DNA of 56,479 nucleotides from positions 1-56,479 of IMG/VR virus record IMGVR_UViG_3300044730_001415; one strand, given 5' to 3'. The translations under genes were made by a program, and so were the position numbers. This DNA is from a virus. Under the pieces are notes generated by a model. It searched no databases and had not been told where the DNA came from. It saw only the letters and a program-made list of their open reading frames with translations. This document shows, piece after piece, positions 41,746 to 50,390 of the stretch (positions within the stretch are counted from its first letter, which is position 1; every line of letters starts with the position of its first letter).

Positions 41746-42384
41746 ATGGAATCATTCCCCAGTAATAGCCACAAATCTAAAGAACAAAAGAAATCAACCG
41801 AGCCAAAAAATATATCCAAAGTTACTACCGGCGAAGTAACATTGAAAAAGCGATCACTAACCGATCGTTTTAAAAATGTATTTTTTGGTGCTGACTTCAA
41901 AGGCGTAGCTCGATATGTGGCAGCAGATGTTATGTTGCCCGCGCTAAAGAATCTTGCGGTTGACACCATAGAGCAAGGCGCAAAAAGAGCTATTTACGGT
42001 GATTCCCCCGGACCATCGAGACGAAGGTTCATGGACCCCACTCGTCCTCGGATATCTTACAACACGCCAGTTGACCGCACCTACAACCCAAGAAGCACAA
42101 TGCTTCCGCATCAACCGCCGTTTAGTAACGCCCCAAGACAGCGGCTTCAGAATTTCCACGACATCATCTTGTCGAGTAAAAATGATGCCGACATTGTTCT
42201 TACTGGCCTAAAAGATATTCTCGATGCGTACGATAGCGTGTCTGTTGCTGATTTGTATGAGCTTATTGGGCAGCCAGCAGCGCATACGGATCATATGTGG
42301 GGTTGGATCGATCTTCCCTACATAAGCGTACGTCAGATTCGAGAAGGTTATATTATTGATTTACCTCCGGCACAACCTCTTTAG
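41746..42384 (+). CDS. conserved phage protein
   Basis: A 212-residue protein with a basic, low-complexity N-terminus, then ARYVAADVMLPALKNLAVDTIEQGAKRAIYG and a C-terminal domain (ASVADLYELIGQP-like: VSVADLYELIGQPA ... MWGWIDL). The family occurs with DUF6353 genes in phages of Gram-positive bacteria; role unknown. Confidence 0.7.
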   Translation: MESFPSNSHKSKEQKKSTEPKNISKVTTGEVTLKKRSLTDRFKNVFFGADFKGVARYVAADVMLPALKNLAVDTIEQGAKRAIYGDSPGPSRRRFMDPTRPRISYNTPVDRTYNPRSTMLPHQPPFSNAPRQRLQNFHDIILSSKNDADIVLTGLKDILDAYDSVSVADLYELIGQPAAHTDHMWGWIDLPYISVRQIREGYIIDLPPAQPL

Positions 42385-42391
42385 GAGAAAA

Positions 42392-43246
42392 ATGAAACTC
42401 ATTCCAAACTCAGTTACTCAAAATTTTGGGCGTCAGATTCTGATTGCACAAAAGCATGCGCCTACCGCGATGTTTGCTGCCGGCATTGCCGGTTTTGTTG
42501 GAACAGTGGTTCTGGCTTCTCGAGCCACACTTAAGCTTTCTCCGGTATTGGAGGAGATTGAGGACGAGATCCAAGCAGTTAAAACTGATCTCAAAGACAG
42601 TGACGGATACCACAAAGATCTGGCTTACGTGTATGCAAAAGGCACTATGCGTGTCACTAAACTTTATGCACCATCGGTTATTGTTGGCACAACGTCGATC
42701 GGTTTGTTGACTGGCTCACATGTAACCCTGACCAAGCGCAATGGGGCAATTACTGCTGCCTATGCGACTCTTTCAACGGCGTATGATAATTATCGAAACC
42801 GAGTTCGCAGTGAGCTTGGGGAGGAAAAGGAACATGACCTTTATCGTGGTGTTGTTGTTGAAAAGACTGTTGTTGACGGAAAACAGAAGAAGGTTGCTGT
42901 TGTGGATCCAAATACTTGGTCGCCATACGCTCGTTTCTTTGACGAGGGCTCAATACAGTTTAAGAAAAATGCAGAGCTGAACTTACTCTATATTCGTGCT
43001 CAGCAGACTTACTTAAACGATATTCTTCGAGCTCGAGGTCACGTATTCCTGAACGAAGCGTACGACGCATTGGGTCTTGACCGCTCGAAGGAGGGTGCCG
43101 TGGTCGGTTGGATTCTAAGCGAATCTGGAGACAATTTCATCGACTTCGGCCTTTACTCTCACAATAGCGCTCCGTTTATCAACGGTTACGAACCGCGTGT
43201 TCTACTTGACTTTAACGTCGATGGCGTTATATTTGACAAGATTTAG
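42392..43246 (+). CDS. DUF6353-like membrane protein, second copy
   Basis: A 284-residue protein starting at ATG 42392 after TAGGAG. APTAMFAAGIAGFVGTVVLASRATLKLSPVL, YAPSVIVGTTSIGLLTGSHV, AAYATLSTAYDNYRNRV and YARFFDEGSIQFKKNAE parallel the 39605 product, with an extra about 40 residues. Two membrane segments. Diverged paralogues close together suggest a paired function. Confidence 0.75.
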   Translation: MKLIPNSVTQNFGRQILIAQKHAPTAMFAAGIAGFVGTVVLASRATLKLSPVLEEIEDEIQAVKTDLKDSDGYHKDLAYVYAKGTMRVTKLYAPSVIVGTTSIGLLTGSHVTLTKRNGAITAAYATLSTAYDNYRNRVRSELGEEKEHDLYRGVVVEKTVVDGKQKKVAVVDPNTWSPYARFFDEGSIQFKKNAELNLLYIRAQQTYLNDILRARGHVFLNEAYDALGLDRSKEGAVVGWILSESGDNFIDFGLYSHNSAPFINGYEPRVLLDFNVDGVIFDKI

Positions 43247-43254
43247 GGGGATGA

Positions 43255-43893
43255 GTGAAAACGCTAAACAAAAATTCTGCCCCTATCTTAGTTGGTCTTC
43301 TGTCTTTTGCGGGTAGAATTGGTTACGAATATGCAAAAACGTTATTTAACGGTTCGGTCGTTGCGGTCATTCCGGCAGAACCAAAAGGTAATGAAATGAA
43401 CAGTGAAACAGAAGACATGGTAATCAATGACGAATCGCTTGATTTGTCTGCGGAAGATCACGAGCACCTAGTGCTGGTTGAGGATGTAAAAGAACATCTA
43501 GTTAACATATTTTCCACGCCATCACAATGGAACGAAGAGCACGAGCTAGCGCATCGAACTTCTGAAAACCCGTATGTGATAACAGTAGACGAATACGTTA
43601 ACAACGATTTTGATTACAAGCAGTCTACTGTCACGTACTACGAAGAAGACGATATTTTATCGGATATAAACGACGTTCCAGTCTACAATTGGCCGTCTCT
43701 GCTCGGCGATTTAAAGTGGGGGCATGGGTCAAACAACAAAGACGTCGTTTATATTCGCAACGAAAAGCATAAAGAAGAGTGGGAAGTACTACTTCATCAT
43801 GGCTCGTACGAGGTTGAGGTGCAAGGACTCCACGAAGAAGATGGTGAACTTAAACACGCTCAAAATCGCGTTCTGAAGTTTAGAGAATACTGA
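43255..43893 (+). CDS. conserved phage protein with N-terminal membrane segment
   Basis: A 212-residue acidic protein, GTG start after GGGGGATGA. A short hydrophobic start (SAPILVGLLSFAGRIGYEYA) precedes the conserved part PYVITVDEYVNNDFDYKQSTVTYY and KDVVYIRNEKHKEEWEVL. It is found beside DUF6353 genes in related phages. Coupled to the next gene. Confidence 0.7.
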   Translation: MKTLNKNSAPILVGLLSFAGRIGYEYAKTLFNGSVVAVIPAEPKGNEMNSETEDMVINDESLDLSAEDHEHLVLVEDVKEHLVNIFSTPSQWNEEHELAHRTSENPYVITVDEYVNNDFDYKQSTVTYYEEDDILSDINDVPVYNWPSLLGDLKWGHGSNNKDVVYIRNEKHKEEWEVLLHHGSYEVEVQGLHEEDGELKHAQNRVLKFREY

Positions 43894-44426
43894 TGAACGA
43901 CGAGCCGATTGAAGAGGTATATTTCAACTGGCTCTACAATAAAGTTGCTTTTGTTCGGCACCCAACTCCGTCCCTGACGTTCTATTGTTTATTAAGAGAG
44001 CTACATCGCACTGAATTTGTGTGGTTTGTTTCTGGCGATGACAATAGAGCTCAGGACGGGTTGGATGTTCGATACGAATTTTTATCGGGTTCCTTTCTTG
44101 CGAAAGAGTCATATTGGTTAGATATAGGATGTTCGGTTTTTGAAGTGTTTTACGCACTTGCACAAAGAGCGGAATTTCATACCAGTTTGACAAAAAAACA
44201 ATGGTTTTGGATTTTTCTAGAAAACTTAAACCTTGCCGAATTGTCTGACGCAAAAAAAGAAATCAAATATAACGTATCTCATGTTATGGAATCGTTTATC
44301 TGGCGAACTTATGAACCAAACGGCCAAGGGGGCTTGTTTCCACTTAAATACCCGACAGAAGATCAACGAAAAGTAGAGATTTGGTACCAGTTCTTCGCGT
44401 ACCTAAATGAAAATAATATATCGTAA
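43893..44426 (+). CDS. conserved phage protein
   Basis: A 177-residue protein (YFNWLYNKVAF, FVSGDDNRAQDGLDVRYEFL, SVFEVFYALAQRAEF, NGQGGLFPLKYPTEDQRKVEIW). The GGLFPL...EDQRxVEIWYQ ending is highly conserved in phages of Gram-positive bacteria. Function unknown. Precedes the replication polyprotein. Confidence 0.7.
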   Translation: MNDEPIEEVYFNWLYNKVAFVRHPTPSLTFYCLLRELHRTEFVWFVSGDDNRAQDGLDVRYEFLSGSFLAKESYWLDIGCSVFEVFYALAQRAEFHTSLTKKQWFWIFLENLNLAELSDAKKEIKYNVSHVMESFIWRTYEPNGQGGLFPLKYPTEDQRKVEIWYQFFAYLNENNIS

Positions 44427-44435
44427 GGAGGGCGC

Positions 44436-47400
44436 TTGGATTTTTATCAAATTAGTTGGACGGAACCAAAAACTGGACCTCCTAAATTATTTCCTGATTG
44501 GGTGGTGGGACGCTCAAAGGACCTGATGGTTCGAGGCAGATCTTTTTACGCCATTTGGGACGAAAAGAAAAGTTTATGGTCGACTGACGAATACGACGTA
44601 CAGCGTTTGGTCGACGAAGAATTACAAGAGTATGCACGCAAAGTACAACAAGAACGTGGCGGCGAACTCCCAATAGCAATGAACTTACGTTCCTTTAACA
44701 CGAAGATTTGGAGTACGTTTCGGGCGTACATGCAAAATATCAGCGATAATAGTCACCCGCTTGATGAGAATTTAACCTTTGCAAATACCGTTACGAAAAA
44801 AAGTGACTACGCAAGTAGAAAGTTACCGTACCCGCTTGAGGAAGGAACTACTAGCGCTTGGGACGAACTTATGGCAGTTTTGTACACCGAGGAAGAGCTG
44901 GCAAAAATTGAGTGGGCCATTGGTGCTGTTGTATCCGGGGACTCAAAAAAGATTCAAAAGTTCTTGGTCTTTTATGGCCCTGCCGGAACGGGTAAGTCAA
45001 CAGTCCTAAACATAATTCAAAATCTCTTTTCGGGCTACGTTTCGACATTTGACGCCAAAGCTCTTGGTAGTAATAACAACAGTTTTGCTACCGAGGTGTT
45101 TCGTAACAACCCACTTGTTGCGATTCAGCATGACGGCGACTTGTCAAAAATCGACGACAACACAAAACTGAACTCAATTATATCTCACGAAGAGATGACC
45201 ATAAACGAAAAGTTTAAACCAAGTTATACAACTAAAATCAATGCTTTTTTATTTATGGGGACCAATCAGCCAGTCAAGATATCTGATGCAAAAAGTGGAA
45301 TTATTAGAAGACTGATAGACGTGCACCCAAGTGGCGTTAAAGTTGAGCCAGAACGCTACAATATACTGATGAAGCAGATTGACTTTGAGCTCGGCGCAAT
45401 TGCCTATAAATGTCTTAAAAAATATCAAGCGATGGGCAAGAACTACTACAACACCTATCGCCCGCTTGAGATGATGCTTCAAACTGACGTGTTTTATAAC
45501 TATGTTGAAGCAAACTTTGACCTGTTCAAGAAGCAAAATGGCGTTTCCTTAAAGCAGGCGTACGAACTATACAAAGAGTATTGCTCAGAGACCGGAATCG
45601 ATCGGCTTCTTCCGCAGTATAAGTTCCGGGAAGAGCTTCGAAACTACTTCGTAAAGTTTCACGACCGAATTGAGAAGGACGGCGTATCAATACGTAGTTA
45701 CTATTCAGAGTTCAAAGACCTAAACCCGCCGACGTCACTCAAACCACACGAATCATATTTGATTGATCTTGGTGAAAATACGTCCGCATTTAATAATGCG
45801 TATGGCTCACAGCCCGCTCAATACGGCAAAGCAAGTGGTGCTCCTGGGCGAAAGTGGAATCAGATATCGACAACTCTTTCAGATATCGATACGTCAAAAC
45901 TGCATTTTGTAAAGATACCAACGAATCATATTGTTATTGATTTTGATTTAGTTGATGAAAATGGAAACAAAGATCTTAATCTAAACTTGCAAGCAGCTTC
46001 GCTTTGGCCGCCGACATATTCGGAAGTTAGTCAGTCCGGACATGGTTTACATTTGCATTATATTTATACTGGAGATGTACAACAGCTGTCGAATGTCTAT
46101 GATGTTGGTATTGAGATCAAAACATTACTCGGTGATAGCTCACTTCGACGAAGACTTACAAAATGCAACAATCTTGGCATTTCTACATTATCCAGCGGCC
46201 TACCAAAGAAGGAAAAAAACGTGATAGATAATCAAAGCATAAAGAGCGAAAAGAATCTGCGAGCGTTAATTGAGCGAAACCTTCGAAAAGAAATTCATCC
46301 GGGCACAAAACCGTCGATAGACTTTATTCAAAAAATACTCGAAGATGCCTACGAAGGCGGGTTAAGTTACGACGTTCGTGATATGCGAGGACGGATACTG
46401 TCTTTTGCAGCGGCAAGTACTAACCAGTCGTCCGCTTGCATAAAGATTGTGCAGCAAATGAAATTCGCAAGCGAAAGCTCCATGGTCGAACCAAGCGATA
46501 TTGATGAAAATCAACCTTTGGTCTTTTATGACGTTGAGGTATATCCTAATTTGTTTGTTGTTTGTTGGAAATACGAAAATGACCCGGTAATCGTGAAGAT
46601 GATAAACCCGTCCCCAGAGCAGATCGAGCCGTTATTTAAACTTCGACTCGTCGGGTTTAACAACCGTAGATACGACAATCATATTTTGTACGGTCGATTT
46701 CTAGGTGAGTCACTTGACGAGCTGTATGCTCGCTCTCAAAAAATAATCTCAACGCCGAACGATGGGTTATTCGGGGAAGCCTACAATTTGTCTTATGCCG
46801 ATATTTACGACTTTAGCTCAAAGAAGCAAGGTCTCAAAAAGTTTGAGATCGAGTTGGATATTCATCACATGGAACTCGACATTCCTTGGGACAAGCCAGT
46901 TTCGGAAGATCTTTGGCCTTTAATCGTAGAGTATTGTAGTAACGACGTTGCGGCCACAGAAGTGGTCTTCAAAGATCGCCATCAAGATTTTGTTGCGAGA
47001 CAGATTCTTGCTGATTTGTCCGGTCTTTCCGTAAACCACACCACGCAGCAGCATACTGCCAAAATTATATTTGGCGAAGAAAAGAACCCGCAACGAAGCT
47101 TCGTGTACACAAATCTTTGGGAGCAATTTGAGGGGTATTTGTTTGACGGTAAGGTTTCATCGTACCGTGGAGAAATTGTTGGCGAAGGAGGTTACGTTTA
47201 TGCGGAACCAGGCATGTATGATAACGTTGCGGTACTAGACGTTGCCAGCATGCATCCTACGTCAATTGAGGTATTAAACTTGTTTGGGCCGTATACCGAA
47301 AGATATTCTGAGCTAAAAGAGGCTCGTCTTGCGATTAAACGCAAAGAATATGACAAGGCTGCGGGTCTTCTTAACGGAAAGCTTGCTAAATATCTGAATG

Positions 47401-48164
47401 GCAACGACGCTGCAGCTAAAGAACTGTCTTACGCTCTTAAGATTGTCATCAACATTGTCTATGGACTTACCAGTGCCAAATTTAGTAACGCCTTCCGAGA
47501 CCCAAAGAACATAGACAATATCGTTGCAAAACGTGGCGCGTTGTTTATGATCGACTTGAAGAATGCCGTTCAAGATAAAGGTTATACTGTCGTTCACATC
47601 AAAACGGATTCAATTAAGATCCCAGACGCAACCCCAGAAATAATCGACTTTGTCACGGAATTTGGTAAGTCGTATGGGTATGAGTTTGAGCATGAGTGCA
47701 CGTACGATAAATTCTGTCTGGTCAACGATGCGGTTTATATTGCTCGTGAGAAAGCAGAATGGACTGCAGTTGGCGCTCAGTTCCAACACCCGTATGTATT
47801 TAAATCTTTGTTCAGTGGCGAAGAGATTATATTTGCCGATTTCTGCGAGACAAAAAGTGTTACGCAAGGCGCAATGTACCTCGACTTTGGTGATGATGTT
47901 GACAATCACGACATTAACACTATGCGACATGTTGGTAGAACTGGTAGCTTTGTTCCGGTTTTATCTAATGGCGCATATTTGTGGCGCATTAAAGATGGTA
48001 AGAAATATGCAGTTGCCGGAACAAAAGGCTATCGATGGGTCGAGCGAAATGTCGCTGGTAGCAGAGACGTACTCGATATCGACATGTGCTATTTCGATGC
48101 GCTAAAAGAAGAAGCATATTCCGCTGTTGACTACTATGGATCGTTTGATCGTTTCGTATCGTAA
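44436..48164 (+). CDS. SF3 helicase / AEP-like primase / family B DNA polymerase fusion
   Basis: 1242 residues, TTG start behind AAGGAGGG. Residues 181-189 are Walker A GPAGTGKST, with motif B near 226-236, MGTNQP (274-279) and RR (291-292): an SF3 helicase. Residues 490-545 hold IDFDLVD (D-x-D, 501-507) and SGHGLHLHY (534-542), as in archaeo-eukaryotic primases. Exonuclease motifs follow: FYDVEVYP (697-704), FNNRRYDNHI (741-750), YCSNDVAATE (833-842). Polymerase motifs are LDVASMHPTSI (934-944), KIVINIVYG (1002-1010) and KTDSIKI (1056-1062). It could unwind, prime and copy DNA in one chain. Confidence 0.85.
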   Translation: MDFYQISWTEPKTGPPKLFPDWVVGRSKDLMVRGRSFYAIWDEKKSLWSTDEYDVQRLVDEELQEYARKVQQERGGELPIAMNLRSFNTKIWSTFRAYMQNISDNSHPLDENLTFANTVTKKSDYASRKLPYPLEEGTTSAWDELMAVLYTEEELAKIEWAIGAVVSGDSKKIQKFLVFYGPAGTGKSTVLNIIQNLFSGYVSTFDAKALGSNNNSFATEVFRNNPLVAIQHDGDLSKIDDNTKLNSIISHEEMTINEKFKPSYTTKINAFLFMGTNQPVKISDAKSGIIRRLIDVHPSGVKVEPERYNILMKQIDFELGAIAYKCLKKYQAMGKNYYNTYRPLEMMLQTDVFYNYVEANFDLFKKQNGVSLKQAYELYKEYCSETGIDRLLPQYKFREELRNYFVKFHDRIEKDGVSIRSYYSEFKDLNPPTSLKPHESYLIDLGENTSAFNNAYGSQPAQYGKASGAPGRKWNQISTTLSDIDTSKLHFVKIPTNHIVIDFDLVDENGNKDLNLNLQAASLWPPTYSEVSQSGHGLHLHYIYTGDVQQLSNVYDVGIEIKTLLGDSSLRRRLTKCNNLGISTLSSGLPKKEKNVIDNQSIKSEKNLRALIERNLRKEIHPGTKPSIDFIQKILEDAYEGGLSYDVRDMRGRILSFAAASTNQSSACIKIVQQMKFASESSMVEPSDIDENQPLVFYDVEVYPNLFVVCWKYENDPVIVKMINPSPEQIEPLFKLRLVGFNNRRYDNHILYGRFLGESLDELYARSQKIISTPNDGLFGEAYNLSYADIYDFSSKKQGLKKFEIELDIHHMELDIPWDKPVSEDLWPLIVEYCSNDVAATEVVFKDRHQDFVARQILADLSGLSVNHTTQQHTAKIIFGEEKNPQRSFVYTNLWEQFEGYLFDGKVSSYRGEIVGEGGYVYAEPGMYDNVAVLDVASMHPTSIEVLNLFGPYTERYSELKEARLAIKRKEYDKAAGLLNGKLAKYLNGNDAAAKELSYALKIVINIVYGLTSAKFSNAFRDPKNIDNIVAKRGALFMIDLKNAVQDKGYTVVHIKTDSIKIPDATPEIIDFVTEFGKSYGYEFEHECTYDKFCLVNDAVYIAREKAEWTAVGAQFQHPYVFKSLFSGEEIIFADFCETKSVTQGAMYLDFGDDVDNHDINTMRHVGRTGSFVPVLSNGAYLWRIKDGKKYAVAGTKGYRWVERNVAGSRDVLDIDMCYFDALKEEAYSAVDYYGSFDRFVS

Positions 48165-48179
48165 GGAAGGATCTTATAC

Positions 48180-48470
48180 GTGAAATACCCAGTGGTTTAT
48201 GTGGTTTGGAAAGACCATGCCGAAGCAAACACTGAAGCCTGGGCGCAGATATCAAACCTACCATCAAACAAGCTTGTTGATGCGGTAACAATTGGATTTC
48301 TGGTTCACGAAGACGAAGAAGCCATTCAAATCTCATCGACGTACGTTAGTGAATACGGGATTTGTGGCCGACCCGATATTATTGCGAAAGCGCTAATTGT
48401 CTATCGGGTCGAGCTACAAGTAGCAGAATATAAACCAACAAAGAAAAGGGTAAGGAAAAATAATGACTAA
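48180..48470 (+). CDS. hypothetical protein in replication operon
   Basis: A 96-residue protein (YVVWKDHAEANTEAWAQISN, IGFLVHEDEEAIQISSTYV) with a basic C-terminus (PTKKRVRKNND). Start codon is GTG with AAGGAAGGA upstream. The central part looks like a small alpha/beta domain. It overlaps the next gene. Confidence 0.65.
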   Translation: MKYPVVYVVWKDHAEANTEAWAQISNLPSNKLVDAVTIGFLVHEDEEAIQISSTYVSEYGICGRPDIIAKALIVYRVELQVAEYKPTKKRVRKNND

Positions 48471-48927
48471 CCAACGCCAATCCGTAACTATTGAAAATGC
48501 AACTATCCCTTTTAGGAACTTTTCAGGAAAAGAGGGTCCTTATAATGTCGCTGGCGACCGAGAGTTTACGGTTTTTCTAGATGAAGACAGCGCAGCAATT
48601 CTAGAGAGGGATGGCTGGAACGTAAAGTATTTAAAGCCGCGAGAAGGCGACGAAGAGCACGAGCCGAAGCCATATTTGCCGGTTAAAGTGAACTTCAAGG
48701 TTCGTCCGCCGACAGTGGTGATGATCACAAGCAACGCTCGTACTCGGTTGGACGAGGACTCCATCGGCGCTCTTGACTGGGCGGATTTTAAGCATGTGGA
48801 CCTTATTGTCACACCATATAACTGGACGTATGGCGCAAAGACAGGCACCAAAGCCTATCTCAAGTCTATGTATGTGACCATCGAAGAAGACGACCTGGCT
48901 CTTAAGTACGCGGAAGAAGGCGAATGA
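48463..48927 (+). CDS. probable single-stranded DNA-binding-like protein
   Basis: A 154-residue protein: ENATIPFRNFSGKEGPYNVAGDREF, WNVKYLKPREGDEEHEPKPYLPVKVNFKVRPPTVVMIT and DLIVTPYNWTYGAKTGTKAYLKSMYV. This is a conserved phage family next to replication genes, with a beta-rich pattern that could be an OB-fold. No direct evidence of DNA binding. Position behind the polymerase fusion supports a replication role. Confidence 0.6.
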   Translation: MTNQRQSVTIENATIPFRNFSGKEGPYNVAGDREFTVFLDEDSAAILERDGWNVKYLKPREGDEEHEPKPYLPVKVNFKVRPPTVVMITSNARTRLDEDSIGALDWADFKHVDLIVTPYNWTYGAKTGTKAYLKSMYVTIEEDDLALKYAEEGE

Positions 48928-48928
48928 C

Positions 48929-49009
48929 ATGGGTCTTTTATATTTTGTGTCGGGATGGCTTCTGGCCGTTTTGACTTTAGAAATCGGAAGGTCGGGCAGT
49001 AAACGATGA
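48929..49009 (+). CDS. 26-residue membrane peptide
   Basis: A tiny ORF after the SSB-like gene: MGLLYFVSGWLLAVLTLEIG followed by a basic RSGSKR tail. One transmembrane helix. Its TGA overlaps the next ATG (ATGA), a sign of real translation coupling. Function unknown. Confidence 0.5.
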   Translation: MGLLYFVSGWLLAVLTLEIGRSGSKR

Positions 49010-49386
49010 GTTTGATAAGTCATGCTCGAGAAGAACTGACTCGAATCAAAGAAGACCCCGATATGATCGAGGGATATTTGGATATTATCCAGTCGTTCGC
49101 AGATCTTAGGCTTAGTGGCTCTCAAGCAGAGCACATGATTCCTATTTTGTTTAAACTGTTGAACTTTCAGCCTTTATCTCCTCTAACCAACGATCCGGCT
49201 GAATGGACGCTAGTTACGGATGATCTCTGGCAGAGTAAACGAAATCCAGAAGCGTTCTCAAAGAATGGTGGCGGAAGCTACTATATTCTATCAGAACGCG
49301 ATATTGACCCAACAGCATTTCACGTTTCACAGCCGACCTACCTCACTATGGTCGACTTGCGGACCAATCAAGTTGTGGATTTGTGA
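49006..49386 (+). CDS. conserved phage protein
   Basis: A 126-residue protein. The second half (EWTLVTDDLWQSKRNPEAFSKNGGGSYYIL) resembles a family frequent in phages (WqnxRxxxxF...Gxxyyxl). Start overlaps the small upstream ORF. Function unknown. Confidence 0.7.
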   Translation: MSLISHAREELTRIKEDPDMIEGYLDIIQSFADLRLSGSQAEHMIPILFKLLNFQPLSPLTNDPAEWTLVTDDLWQSKRNPEAFSKNGGGSYYILSERDIDPTAFHVSQPTYLTMVDLRTNQVVDL

Positions 49387-49387
49387 C

Positions 49388-49693
49388 ATGGCAAAAGACT
49401 ATCAGCTTGAGGCCCGCCAGCGGGTTGTTAACTTTTTTAACGACTTCCGCTTAGAGACTGTCCCTGAGATAACGCTCGACAGCGTCTACATAGTGTGGTT
49501 TTGCAAAACACTAAAAAACTGGAAGGCGCTTGTTTCGACAATAATTCCCGATGAAATTTACTATGAAGTAACTTATAACGGGGAGACCAAAGAAACATAT
49601 TTAGACGTTTACTCAAAACAGTATAACTTTACCATTTCTGAAGACTCTGAGTCAGAAATTAATCAGGGTAGTTTAGATTTAATGTGGGAATAA
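49388..49693 (+). CDS. DUF6275-like protein
   Basis: A 101-residue protein; start at ATG 49388. VYIVWFCKTLKNWKALVST and YYEVTYNGETKETYLDVY match my memory of the DUF6275 pattern. A small alpha/beta phage protein of unknown function. It follows the preceding gene by a single base. Confidence 0.65.
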   Translation: MAKDYQLEARQRVVNFFNDFRLETVPEITLDSVYIVWFCKTLKNWKALVSTIIPDEIYYEVTYNGETKETYLDVYSKQYNFTISEDSESEINQGSLDLMWE

Positions 49694-49694
49694 T

Positions 49695-49964
49695 ATGGAT
49701 ATATATCCATTGAATAAAAGTGAGAATCGCGTATTAAGCGAACATGACATTTTCGAGCGATTCAACTACAAAAAGATAGCTAGCGAAGGCACATTTTCTT
49801 ATGAGCAATTAAAGTTAGTCTACCGATTATCTTACTCGTTCAACGAAATTGCTCGCGAAGTTGATCACCTGTGTCCAAACACAGAGGCCAAAATGCTTGC
49901 TTTTAACAAACTTGAGGAAGCAATTAGCCTCGCTATTTCATCAATAAAAGAATCAAACACGTAA
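49695..49964 (+). CDS. Acb2-like cyclic-nucleotide sponge (anti-CBASS candidate)
   Basis: An 89-residue protein. The first part has ERFNYKKIASEG; the C-terminal helical hairpin reads SFNEIAREVDHLCPNTEAKMLAFNKLEEAISLAISSI. This matches the Acb2 pattern (RFxYH..., IxxxxPxSREKSLAxTxLEEAVMWANAAI). Acb2 binds cyclic di/trinucleotides and blocks CBASS and related signalling defence. The conserved pattern supports the fold; ligand residues were not verified. It lies in the early-type gene run beside replication genes. Confidence 0.6.
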   Translation: MDIYPLNKSENRVLSEHDIFERFNYKKIASEGTFSYEQLKLVYRLSYSFNEIAREVDHLCPNTEAKMLAFNKLEEAISLAISSIKESNT

Positions 49965-49973
49965 AGGAAAATT

Positions 49974-50291
49974 ATGGAAACCGACGACAATATCTTTACT
50001 AATTTTGTGCGCAAGCCTTTCTGCGTTCAAGCGGTTCAGATTACTGCTGAAAACATTGCTGCGTTAGCGCCCCACCTTGGTGAGCTTAAGGAAAAGGACG
50101 GCGAGCTTTCGATTTTAATCGATCGTCGAATCGTCCCGAACATCAAAAAGGCATACATCAACTGGTGGGTAACAAAGCTTGACGACAACCTTCGGTGTTA
50201 TTCTCCCAAAGTGTTTGAAAAGGAGTTCACCACTTACGATGAGGCTTGGGATGGTTATTTCAACGCGCTAGGCGACCAGTTCGCTGACTAA
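49974..50291 (+). CDS. conserved phage protein, PGDW-like paralogue
   Basis: A 105-residue protein with VRKPFCVQAVQITAENIAALAPHLGEL at the N-terminus and NWWVTKLDDNLRCYSPKVFEKEF at the C-terminus. It resembles a divergent version of the 55986 product ([15 protein letters not shown] ... [21 protein letters not shown]). Function unknown. Confidence 0.65.
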   Translation: METDDNIFTNFVRKPFCVQAVQITAENIAALAPHLGELKEKDGELSILIDRRIVPNIKKAYINWWVTKLDDNLRCYSPKVFEKEFTTYDEAWDGYFNALGDQFAD

Positions 50292-50292
50292 C

Positions 50293-50317
50293 TCGCAGAA
50301 ATTACACGGCCTATAAT
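50293..50317 (+). promoter_or_regulatory. 25-bp promoter, variant class (copy 15)
   Basis: TCGCA, then TTACACGGCC as at 39433, and TATAAT at 50312-50317. A hairpin RNA starts immediately downstream. Confidence 0.75.
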
Positions 50318-50321
50318 GAAG

Positions 50322-50390
50322 GAGACGGACTGTACGTAAGTCGATACAAATTAATTTGTATTGCAGTACAGTCCGTCTCTTTTTTATTTC
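50322..50390 (+). ncRNA. short hairpin RNA with built-in terminator
   Basis: A perfect 14-bp stem (GAGACGGACTGTAC, 50322-50335, with 50366-50379) encloses an 18-bp palindrome (50344-50361, ATACAAATT/AATTTGTAT) and ends in TTTTTTATTT. Only about five bases separate it from the -10 element, so the transcript would be about 65 nt of almost pure hairpin. It is either a small RNA or an attenuator for the gene at 50409. Confidence 0.75.
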
